From Phaeotremella fagi (Eukaryota > Basidiomycota > Tremellomycetes > Tremellales > Phaeotremellaceae), in assembly GCA_001599715.1 (NCBI GenBank), contig BCHU01000004.1, positions 1,054,001-1,118,000 on the forward strand: a stretch of DNA of 64,000 nucleotides, in the 5' to 3' direction. Position 1 is the first letter of the stretch. Every line of letters starts with the position of its first letter. Of the stretch, positions 47,101 through 57,155 are shown piece by piece. The translations under genes and the position numbers were made by a program. The notes beneath the pieces are model-generated. The model was not told where the DNA came from. It made no database searches and worked only from the letters and a program-made list of their open reading frames with translations.

Positions 47101-47717
47101 GGGTCGATTGAAACACCCAGATCCTTGGAGCTTCGTTTCAACGATAACACAGGTGATAAATTTGACTGCTGAGAGGATTGACCAAATGGTTGTCCCGCAT
47201 TTGGTATTTCTAGCTCAACTTCAGATGACATTCTAGACAAACGACGTTCAGATTCATGAGCCAGCAGAGCAAGAGCTGACGGATCTGGGTTAGACGCCGC
47301 AGATTCCTTGGTATTTGTATTTGTATTCACAAAAGTGACTTTTGCTGCTGTAGAACTTTGTCCGCTGCTATCTGGATTTATCCTGATGTCTGTTAGCGAA
47401 ATCTCAAATGCGGAGTCTGTCGACAGCGATGTACGTACTTGCTTTTAGCTCGACGTCCTCTCTGTGTAGGCGTGAAGGTACATTCAAAATCGTAACGTCT
47501 GCACCTCTGACAAATATCTTGAGTATCTGAACAAGGGACGCAAGCGATTTTTAAGGCTCGACATTCCAAACAAGCCCTATTTTCGATCAGCTGATTATCA
47601 AATGAAGCAGTTTCTGATCACTTACCTGGAACGACGTCGTTTTTTAGGTTGACTCTCATCTTCATACACACCTCTCTTACTGGGGGCCCTAGCAGCATTG
47701 CTCAACTCCACGTCCAT
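44175..47717 (-). CDS. Zn2Cys6 transcription factor
   Basis: The binuclear zinc cluster sits near residue 33: ACLECRALKIAC then CQRCRRYDFEC, six cysteines with canonical CxxCx6C spacing, preceded by a basic KKRRRSR and followed by RGRRAKS. A long disordered acidic segment follows (SESMDEDVDQDDDAGPDDED). The fungal-specific regulatory domain is at about 45.9-46.4 kb: ISVLAVNHATAAFIDGQSSL, YLRIGYATKLAMDLDLSRRE and WWRSRQRMWLALFVQ. The C-terminus is Asn/Ser-rich (VMNNTNNNNFVDGNLWLGNN) and ends GFGAGQSGI, a likely activation region. About seven introns. A plausible but unproven candidate for the CGG-triplet elements elsewhere in the window. Confidence 0.88.
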
Positions 47718-48129
47718 TTCGATTCTAGCTGGATAAAACCTGGTTGGAAAGGGATGTATTGACGGGCGGTAATCAAATCGGATAAGCTTGAAGCGTTGCG
47801 CCCTTCAGATGTATGAAGCAAGTTATTGCTCTTTGTAATGGTTCTGTTTCTGTATTTGCAGTGTTTTCTGTAGTGTGTCACAATGTAGATGAACTAAGAG
47901 CTGATTAGCAGTATTAGATTCTCTATAGAAGAAAGAATATGTTCTTATGGATAATGGATTGAAATTGAGACACGAGAAAAGTTGTTGTCAATTGTTATAG
48001 CCGGCATCTTTTTTGTGGCGCTTGGGCATCCTAAAGCTGAATCAAGTTGCATTAAAACATCTACAGCTATCTACAATTAACGAAATATTGACACATCTTC
48101 CCTCTCGAAACATCTGTACCACCCTGGGA
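47718..48129. other. Promoter of Zn2Cys6 factor
   Basis: No gene seen. Upstream of the regulator and downstream of the aminotransferase on the same strand. Confidence 0.45.
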
Positions 48130-49426
48130 CTAGGCATTTCTGATGGCTTCATCCAAACACTTGACAAAATAATCGACATTAGTGGTTGTCAAACCACAAA
48201 TAGACGCTCTACCATTCTCTGACATGTAAATGTGTTTCTTTCTCAAATACAAAACCTGTTCTCTTGATATACCAGTATAACTGAACATTCCAATTTGTTC
48301 AGTTACATGTTTCCATGAACCTGGAGTACCTAGTTTGGTCAAACCATCGAAAACAGCTTGTCGCATTTTAATGATTCTAGCTGACATGGTTTTCATATCT
48401 TGAGTCCATTGTTTGTAGAGTTCTGGATCCTCAACGACAGTAGAAACGATGGTTGCACCATAACGAGCAGCTGTCGAAATTTCTTTTCGAGTAAGCCATC
48501 CTAATTGACCTTCAATGTTTTCAACCAAACCAGCAGGACTATCCGGAGATACAACAACATGAATCGCACCAGCACGTTCACCGTATAAACCCAAGTTTTT
48601 GGAGAAACTTTGACAGACTAGACCGGGAATTTGCAGTGTTTCAAGGATATGACGAATTGGCCAAGCATCATAATCGAGATCACCTGATGCGAAACCTTGA
48701 TAAGCTGAATCAAGAACTGGAACGAGGTTACGTTCTTTGATGATTGCACCCACTTCTTCCCATTGGTCGTGAGTCAAGTCGTAACCAGTAGGGTTATGGG
48801 CAGCAGGATGAAGAACGAAGATATCACCAGAATTGGCTGCTTTGAGTGTTGATAGGAATCCGGCATAATCGATACCTCTGTTTTTGGCGTCATAGTAAGG
48901 ATAGTCCTCTACCTTGAATCCAACGTATTCAAGCATTACTCTGTGATTGGTCCAAGATGGGTTGGAAACATAAGCAACAGCATTTGGATTATGAAATTCT
49001 TTAAGATAAGCTGCAGCCATATGAACGGCACCTGTACCAGAGATAGTCTGACAGGTTGCAACTCGTTTCTGTTCGAGCAGAGGAGATTTACCACCGAAAA
49101 TGACGGTTTGGGCTGCTTTGATGAACGCAGGTAAACCGAGGAGGGGAAGATAAGCATGTCCTGGTGGATTGGCGGCCATTTTAGCTTCAGCTGCAGCGAC
49201 GGAGGGGAGATGCCATAATTTTCCAGTGTCATCGCAATATTGTCCAGGACCTAGTGTGATCTTTTCAGGTGCTACATGGTGAAGAACAACAATCAGTATC
49301 GTCTGACGTGAGTGGATCAATTCTGCTGTACATACCTGTGTCAGCTAAGTATGCTGCTGTTAGAGCGTAGATAGGATCAGGGGGGGTATATGGGGTTGAA
49401 CTGAAATGTGGTGGATCTTGAGTCAT
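48130..49426 (-). CDS. Class I aminotransferase, aspartate-aminotransferase-like
   Basis: PLP-dependent aminotransferase of subfamily I-alpha. Exon 1 (from ATG 49426) reads MTQDPPHFSSTPYTPPDPIY, and one intron precedes APEKITLGPGQYCDDTGKLW. Family sites: SGTGAVHMAAAYLKEF, PSWTNHRVMLEYVGF, FVLHPAAHNPTGYDLTHDQW (Asn and Asp-like site), VPVLDSAYQGFASGDLDYDA with the PLP Tyr, and the Schiff-base Lys in SFSKNLGLYGERAGA. The substrate Arg would be in NGRASICGLTTTNVDYF. Length about 420 matches cytosolic AAT. The histidine of the usual HACAHNPTG is PAAHNPTG here, a common variant. Divergent from a beta-hydroxyacid dehydrogenase across a promoter with six TTGCGAAT copies. Confidence 0.9.
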
Positions 49427-49517
49427 TGTAAAAGTTGTTTAATATTTATGGAATAGGGGGAAAGATGAGAAAGAACGACGATATAGTGAGTAAAATTATA
49501 TACCTAATAAGAGAATA

Positions 49518-49691
49518 TTGCGAATTTTGCTAGTTGCGAATGTCTAGCCACAAAACCAAATGCTTGGATTCGGTCTTGCGAATGTAGAGAATAGTTTGAA
49601 TTGATGTTGTTGTGTTTTCGTATAGTTTTACTATCGACTCAAATAATTGCGAATAACGAACTACCAGATTGCGAATGGGGAAGTTGCGAAT
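49518..49691 (+). promoter_or_regulatory. Six-copy TTGCGAAT array
   Basis: Exact TTGCGAAT at 49518, 49534, 49576, 49647, 49669 and 49684, all on the plus strand, within 174 bases of a 428-base divergent promoter. Immediately after the last copy is a tandem 10-base repeat TCGATTGGAG x2 (49691-49710). Confidence 0.75.
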
Positions 49692-49854
49692 CGATTGGAG
49701 TCGATTGGAGATACGGCGTTCAGGGTTTGAAAGATAAGTACAAAGCAGAGCTCCGCTCCCAAAATCAATGTCGGCGACTTCCGAATGGGTTTCTAATATA
49801 ACTTGTTTACAACTCTTGGTCTTGAACGAACTAGTAAATATTACAAGCACAAAG

Positions 49855-50869
49855 ATGGACCCAGCAGCATCACCAAGAATAGGATGGATAGGTTTAGGAA
49901 ACATGGGTCTTGCCATGGCAGACCATGTTCAGAAATATCTCAATCAATCCGGCGCACCTGGTTTGAGCTACACCAACAGGACTCTGTCGAGAGGTGATGG
50001 GTTGAAGCAAATTGGTGCAACAGGTTACTCTACTGTGTCAGAAGTGATAGAGAATTCAGATTTGATATTCACGTCCGTAAGTCTAACCAACCTGATTGTT
50101 GTTTTTACTTACCAAGAACAAGGTCGCCAACGATTCCATTGTCGCTGCCATCGTAGACGAAGCTATCAAAATACCTGGTGGTATCAAGGGTAAAACGATC
50201 TGTGATTTCTCAACGATATCTCCAGATAGAGCATCAGAGTTATCCGCCCTACTTTCGTCAGCTGGCGCTTCTCTTGTCACCGCTCCCGTCTTTGGTTCGA
50301 CGTCAGTCGCAGAATCTGCTGGATTGGTCGTCATTCTTTCAGGACCTTCTTCCTCCGTCGAACAGGTTCTACCATTTTGCACAGGTGTCATTGGAAGAGC
50401 AGTAATACGTCTAGGAGAAGACGTGAGGATGTCGTGTAGTCTCAAAGTCACCGGTAACACTATTCTTCTATCACTCGCCGAAATCATTTCAACAGCTCAT
50501 GTTCTAGCGGAGAAATCAGGTGTAGGAAACGAACCAGTTGAACAACTTTTGAATCTAATGTTTAACGGTGGACCCATGCTTAATTATTCCCAAAGAGTTA
50601 CCAAAGGTGGTTACGCCCCTTCAGAAGATGCTAGACCAAGTTTTGGAATCGATTTGGCAATTAAGGATGCAGGTTTAGCTTTGGAATTAGGGAAAAAAGT
50701 TGGTGCTCCGTTGGAAGTTCTTGAAGTTGCCAAGGGACATCTGGAGGAGGCCAGAAGGACTCAAGGTGAACATCTAGATAGTACGGCTATCTACGGGGTT
50801 TTGAGGGAAAGGGCTGGGCTAGATTTCGAGAGCGATGTTGTGAAAAAAGCTGGACGTCGTAGATTGTAA
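49855..50869 (+). CDS. Beta-hydroxyacid dehydrogenase (3-hydroxyisobutyrate dehydrogenase-like)
   Basis: NAD(P)-dependent dehydrogenase of the 6-phosphogluconate/3-hydroxyisobutyrate type. N-terminal Rossmann motif RIGWIGLGNMGLAMADHV, then the substrate-binding segment CDFSTISPDRASELSALLS and FGSTSVAESAGLVVILSGPS, and the catalytic Lys in SLKVTGNTILLSLAEIISTA (family GxxGxxxxxKxxxN, here with a Leu before Lys). The C-terminal all-helical domain has SFGIDLAIKDAGLALELGKK. One intron (donor GTAAGT after FTS). The start at 49855 matches the expected distance to the Rossmann motif. Shares a promoter with the aminotransferase. Confidence 0.87.
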
Positions 50870-51269
50870 TATTGTACGATGATGCATTGTCCTTGAGACA
50901 AAAAAAACTGAAAGGCGTGAGGTGGTTTTTAGATTTCAAAAACATGAAACATCGATGATTTGATGGCAGGCACCATCCATCATCTGATGGGACTGTTTTC
51001 ATAACAATAAACTTAGTATTTGCCTCCACTTACCTCATCTCGAATGACCTCTCTATCCCCAGCCATTCATCCAATCTCTCACCGAAAGTAAATAGCCTAT
51101 CTAGATCAAGCGGAGCTCTATCAGATCCGAGTCTTGCGGACCTTATCTCTTGAACCTCCACTTATCGGAGAGCCGGATTTTGGAAAAACTGTTTTCCATT
51201 CAACTCTAGAAACTGATCTTTAGATTCATATCACAAGACTCCATTATCTCTCTCAACAGCCATCTAAAA
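50870..51269. other. Spacer between two dehydrogenase genes
   Basis: 400 bases; no gene supported. Holds the 3' end of one gene and the promoter of the next, on the same strand. Confidence 0.45.
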
Positions 51270-52528
51270 ATGACCTTCATCCAAGAACCTTCCACCTCTC
51301 AATCCTCGAAACCAAAGGTTTTATTTTTGGATACCATCAAATTGGCTAAATCCGAAGCCGAAGCTTTCGAGAAAGTGGCAACTGTTATCGTAAGTGATTC
51401 AACCTTCAACGATGGAATGGGCATCAAGCTGAGCCAAATCTCACCACAACAGCATAACGAAAGTGAAAACCGAGCCGAATTTCTAGAAGACTTGCAGACC
51501 AAATATCAGGGAATCGTCGGGATCTACAGACATTTCAAGGCATCTGCTTCGATTCAAGTGAGTCGGATTCAGCACTGAAATTCAGACTGACCTGTTCGTA
51601 GATCACTGGACGTTTCGATGCAGAGCTGGTTGAAAAGTTACCTTCGACATTGAAATTCATATGTCACAACGGTGCAGGATAGTGAGTGATTCGATCAAAT
51701 CAATGGCAACCACTGACTATGAATCATTTTCAGTGATCAAAGTATGTACGCGCGATTTAACTTAATTCGTCCAATACTGATCATTTCGCAGTTGACGTCG
51801 ACGCATGCGCTACTCGTAAAATCCAAGTATCAAACGTCCCCTCCGCAGTCGACGGTGCAACAGCCGACACCGCCCTCTTCCTCTTGCTCTCAGTCCTTCG
51901 TCAATTCCCCTTAGCCCTCGCTCACGCCAAAGCAGGTACCTTCAACAGTCAAGTCCCACTCTCACACGACCCAGCTGGGAAACTCCTTGGTATAGTCGGT
52001 ATGGGTGGTATCGGTTCTGCATTCGCTAGAAGAGCGGTCGCTCTCGGAATGAAAGTTCAATATTACAATCGTCGTCAGTTATCTGCTGAGGCCGAACAAG
52101 CTCAAGGTGTCAGTTACGTTGCCAGTCTCGACGATCTTTTACGAACTAGTGATGTGGTATCCTTGAATCTACCTCTTAACGCTTCAACAAAACATTTAAT
52201 CTCAGACGCTCAATTCGAAATCATGAAACCATCAGCGGTGATAATCAACACAGCAAGAGGTCCAGTTATTGATGAAGCTGCTTTGGTTCGTGCTTTAGAA
52301 AGTGGTCAGATTGCTGGAGCAGGTCTAGACGTCTACGAAGATGAACCAAAGATCACCCCAGCTCTTTTGGCGAACGACAAAGCAGTTTGTCTTCCTCATA
52401 TTGGTACCGTCTCAATTGAAACTCAAACAGAGATGGAAGCTGTTTGTTTGAGAAATTTGACTCATGGTTTGAAAGTTGGTAAATTGGGCTTTGTCGTTGC
52501 CGAACAGAAATCTCTCCTTGAAGCTTAA
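51270..52528 (+). CDS. D-isomer-specific 2-hydroxyacid dehydrogenase
   Basis: Likely glyoxylate/hydroxypyruvate reductase-like. The N-terminal half ends with FICHNGAGYDQIDVDACATR; the NAD domain has LLGIVGMGGIGSAFARRAVA and the acidic/aromatic pair YYNRRQLS. Catalytic residues: Arg in VIINTARGPVIDEAALV, Glu in AGLDVYEDEP and His in VCLPHIGTVSIETQTEME. NGAGYD and HIGTVSxET are typical of GRHPR-type members. Two or three introns, including one separating GAGY and DQ. Same strand as the beta-hydroxyacid dehydrogenase, suggesting a shared theme of hydroxy- and keto-acid conversion. Confidence 0.9.
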
Positions 52529-52654
52529 ACTTCTCCATAGATACCACATAGATTCATACATTAGATGCATTACTTTTTCCTCTGATGCTAATTGCACAAT
52601 GCAGAAAACACGATTTCCCTTGATTCCCAGAACTGTACCAAAAACTCAAACAGT

Positions 52655-55600
52655 CTACATAATAACACAGTCTTCTTTCACCGACAGAGCGTACATTGCC
52701 TTGTATAATGTCAGCAAAGGGTAAAGAATTTTATAAGGACTCACTTTATCTACAGTCTTCTCGATCTTTTTCCAATCACTACGACGTTGAATGAACTCGT
52801 AAATGCTGATATCATCGTCAACACCACCATCGATCTTGATTTCAAAACTTACTCTTCAGGTCTGAACGTTCCACCATATCTTGTGACATCTCGAACGATT
52901 TGCGCCAAATCTTTCGCATCTGAAACTATATAAACATGACCTAACATCTTTAGATTCGAGAAATCTTCGGTGATTCTCTGTTGTTTTAACGAAGCCACGA
53001 ATGCATGGTAAGCGTTCAAGTCAGCGATGATCTGGAAGCCTCCTTCCAAAGAAATGATTTGACGTTTCAGATGTCGTTGAAGAATTCTACAGAATGTGTC
53101 AGCTTTTCACGAACCTCTAGTAAGGTAACTCACGCTTGCAAACGAATCCCAACTTCCTGATAGAACACTTCCAAAACTTCCTTCGACGTTGAACCTTTAA
53201 GGAGGTTACAATGCATTTCCAAACAGGCGATAGCTTCCCGACATCCTTTAGTTGGACCTAAATCCATAATAGCACCGTCTATAGGGTAATACTCCCTTGG
53301 GCCAGTTTCGATTTGAATAATGTGTTCGACCTGTAATATCAACATTAGAGGGTACAAACAGGGTATCGTCGTACTTACCTGATTCATCAGAACTTCAATA
53401 CCGGCGTTCAGTCCAGCAGCTACAGCGTCATCGAGTACGGATTCAAATCTCTTCTTCTCTCTCATAACCGCGTTCAAAAAATCTGTCTTGTCGACGTATT
53501 GAGCCAGTTCCTTATCGAAGTACACTTGTACCATTGATTGAATCGTATCTCCGATATGAACGAGCTCGAAGAACTGCAGCAACGGTGCTACACTCGTCGT
53601 GCTTTCGTGTTCAGCAGGTTTATAAGTTGACATTTGATTTGTTGCTCTGAACAACAATCAGTTTCGACAACAATAGGTTACTCACATTCGGAAACCGGGG
53701 GCGATATGACGGTCACTTGCAGCTTTCAACATCAATATAAAAACCTCCTCAATAGCCTCTCTGACTTTATGACCATATTTTCCGGGGTACGACGCAAAAG
53801 TTTCTGCTCTTTTCAACGATTCACGATCGGCGTGAATAAGTTCCAATGCAGTATCTAGGGACACAAGCAGTTGTAGTCGATCAAACGACTCTACATCGCC
53901 TGGTTTGGGAGTAGGCAGAGGGGTAATAGCCCTGGAGGAAGCTGGAGTTTGGCGATCCGCTGATGTCGGAACTGTTAGAGATGGGGTGCCAATCGGCGTC
54001 TTTTCCTCGTCGACCTCTTTGTCTTCTTCGACATCTTTCTCATTGATCGCGACCTCGTCGAAGATTACTGTACTACCATTTCCTTGTTTCACAACTTGAG
54101 CGCGTCCATTAGCACCTCCCCATTTCTGTGGATTCAACATTGCTAATCCATTGACAGCCGATGTACCGCCGGTGACCAAAGCGTTCACACCAAATGTGAC
54201 AGTCCTGGGAACGATAGTGACTGGTAAGAGGAGAACATCTCTGAATCCTGCCAGCACATTACGCTTGACCTCATTAGGATTACTTGCGTTGACGAAAGTA
54301 GGGGTCGACGTGACGACTCGTGATGACGTCGTGCTGGTTGCTGAAGAAGTACCGAGCTTTTCAAATCAGCATAGGCTGATAGCATACAGCGAATTACTAA
54401 CAGATTGTTCCCAAACCCGACAAATAGCTTCCAATGAGGTCTTTACCCATTCCGTTTCTTCATCAAGATATTCATCCATATTAACTTCAAACATGCGGTA
54501 GCTAACACGTCTCAGCATAGAGTTCTATACGAAATGGGACTCACATGACGTCTTCGACTTTGGTTTTAGGCGTGGAAGTTTGCTTCTCACCCAAGACGGC
54601 CATAGCGACATCTACCAATTTCCACGCTTGGACAAATGCAGCAGCAGTGGCTTGCAGGAAAAGATCCGGAGAGATCACTCGAGCTTGCGATAGCAAGGGT
54701 GAAATGTATTCACCGATCTATGCAAATCAGTAATGACCAACTATCAAAACTTGTATACTCACGACATCCATGGCTACCCGGTCGCAAAATGACAAAACCA
54801 CTCGAGCACTTGCGGGGAAGACTTTGACAGCGAGCTCAGCATCTAAGCGGAACGCTTCCAGAACATGCGACATGAAAGCATCCATAGGGGTAAAATCGAG
54901 TTGACGAATCGTGGCTCCAGTGGGAGTTTGTACCTTGCTAAGTCATTTAGTCTACGGCCAATTGTCTTCACTTACACAATATTCTCTAACGCGTCCCACT
55001 TTCCGCTCTCATAAAAGACCTCCCGCTTCTCAACCCACACTCTTCCACATTCCCATTCATCTCTTCGTCCTCCACCAGCCTCCCAAACTTTCCAACTTGA
55101 TTCTGCAGCTGTTTTCATGCCCTTTTCATCTCGTTTACCGTCTGCCACCTCAAAACTGACAAGACAAGTCGAGTCAAATCGATCGGCAGCAGACAAAAGA
55201 GCTTCTCTCAAGAAGCCCCAATCATGTAAAGGTTGTAAACGAGGCGATAGAAACAATAGGAGTGATAGCAGTAAGGTAGCTTGATCAGACAAAGGTGGTG
55301 GTAGAGAGGTGGTCGCAGAAGGTGGGAAAAGAAGAGCTAGAGAAGAACTTGGTGAAGGTGAAGATCGAATGTGCATACACAGAGGTATCATGGTGGAATG
55401 GTGAGCTTTATACGACTTGTACCAAGGTCCGAGAGTTGTTGAAGCTGATGAATATCCATTCGATTTCACCGGAGTTGGATTCAGAGCGAAAAACCCACTT
55501 GTCCTACGAGCAGCGGTTCCATTGGATGCAATAGGTCGGGATGGTAAAGGCACCTCATCGAAGTCCATTAGACTGTTTTCGATTGGTTTCAGATTGTAAG

Positions 55601-56125
55601 GTTTCGTAGCCTTTGAAGCTTGAAAATCGCCAAAATCCACCTCCTCGAAAACATCATTGGATTGATTTGAGAAATCACCAAAATCATCATCCGTAGCCAC
55701 AGACATTGATTGTCGATGACTAATTGAGGCTCTCTTGTTGGGTGTAGGATTCTTGGCGGGAGATATATGACCGTTTAATGATGCCGGAGCTGAAGTATGG
55801 TTAGAACGAGGATTGTCACGACGACCGATAGCTCACTTTCGTCCGGTTGCAATCCCAACACTTTACATCGTGCTTCCCAACCACGATCATCTCTGACTAT
55901 TCTCGACATCGCTCGACTACTCCGAGCTACATTGGGTAGATCTGGGATTGGTAAGAAGCTGATAACGCGTAGTAAGATTGATTCTGGCCATTTTCCAATT
56001 AAAGGTCCAGAAGCATGATAGGCAGAAGAAGGTTTTGAAGGTTTGAGTACGGATGAAAAGACCGAACCTCTACCTGAAGATGAACCACCTGGCCTTGAAG
56101 GTGCTATTGGTGTCCATTTATCCAT
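52655..56125 (-). CDS. RCY1: Recyclin-1: F-box, Sec10-like domain, CaaX box
   Basis: Rcy1 promotes endosome-to-Golgi recycling of SNAREs and is membrane-anchored by prenylation. N-terminus: disordered Ser/Pro region, then an F-box (WPESILLRVISFLPIPDLPN, VARSSRAMSRIVRDDRGWEA). A linker carries DDDFGDFSNQ and EEVDFGDFQ, acidic DFGDF motifs. The remainder is helical and exocyst Sec10-like: FTPMDAFMSHVLEAFRLDAE, DLFLQATAAAFVQAWKLVDV, VNMDEYLDEETEWVKTSLEA, VREAIEEVFILMLKAASDRH, MVQVYFDKELAQYVDKTDFL and GLNAGIEVLMNQVEHII. The last exon reads AMYALSVKEDCVIM; CVIM is a CaaX farnesylation box, as in yeast Rcy1. More than ten introns. Confidence 0.9.
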
Positions 56126-57155
56126 GATGTTATGATTGTTGTTCGTGATTCTATGTGTCTAGATGACTTCACGTTGACGATTTGACTTAACTGCGTGTTG
56201 GACAAGTGAATATCACTCCTTATTCACTCCCCTCATTTTAATTGGGTAGTTGGCTTGTTTTATACCTGAACTGTCCTAGATCATCCTCTTATGCTCTAGT
56301 TGAGCTACGTAGTCAATATAGGTCAATTAATTGTTCATGTATAAGCTACTCTATCCAATGAGAATAAATCTAGAAATCGAAGTATCCATTTATAATACGG
56401 GTTTTATAAGCCCAACCAAGTTGATAGTGTGGCGCAAGCTCTTTCCGACAAGGTCGTCTTCTACAACATCACTATCCTATACGGAGAAACAGCAGTAAGA
56501 TGAAAAATGGAATAGGAAACATATAACGGGGCTGATAATGGTACCATAGATTTTTGAGAGGTGAATGTCAATCCTTAACTTGACATTTCCCCACTCAGCA
56601 TCCGCCTTGTCCTCAAACAATCCTTTCTAGTAATACCTTACATTTATACAAAAGTAGTTATTTTACGCATTTAAACTAAAGCTCTCATATTAGGAGTGTG
56701 GTAAAATTGCATCGGATTCCCGAATGAGGTTTGACATTTTGGATCAATCTTCCTTCAACCCTTGCTAAGTAATCCGAATCAAGATTATTCAGTGGCAGAA
56801 GATTGACCCATCATTGAGGGTTTTCGTTCCCGCCCTCTCCTTTGAAACTTGAAAGGCTGTCTAGAACGTGAGATTCCACTAAAAAGATGAAACAGGTATC
56901 AACTCTCTCCTTAAGAGGGATGATCAATAAAGAAGCTGATCTTTCACCTTCAACAATGGAAAACGTCAATTGTGAAAGAGGAGTTCCGTTCAATCTTACC
57001 TTCAGCTTAATTTACCCCGTCAATCTGAAAGAGAATGCATCCCCCGTTCCCATCGTCTCAGCTTCGCCGAAGGTATATATATGCTGCATGGTATGATGTG
57101 ATAGGTTCTCCATCCTCATCCCCTTCCCTTCTCGAAAACAAAACAAATCTCCACA
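56126..57155. other. Long divergent promoter, RCY1 / GH128 gene
   Basis: About 1 kb between the two starts with no supported exon. A TATATATAT box at 57074-57082 serves the GH128 gene, 74-82 bases before its ATG. A plus frame beginning at 56887 has no resemblance. Confidence 0.5.
57074..57082 (+). promoter_or_regulatory. TATA box of GH128 gene
   Basis: TATATATAT, about 80 bases upstream of the ATG at 57156. Confidence 0.45.
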
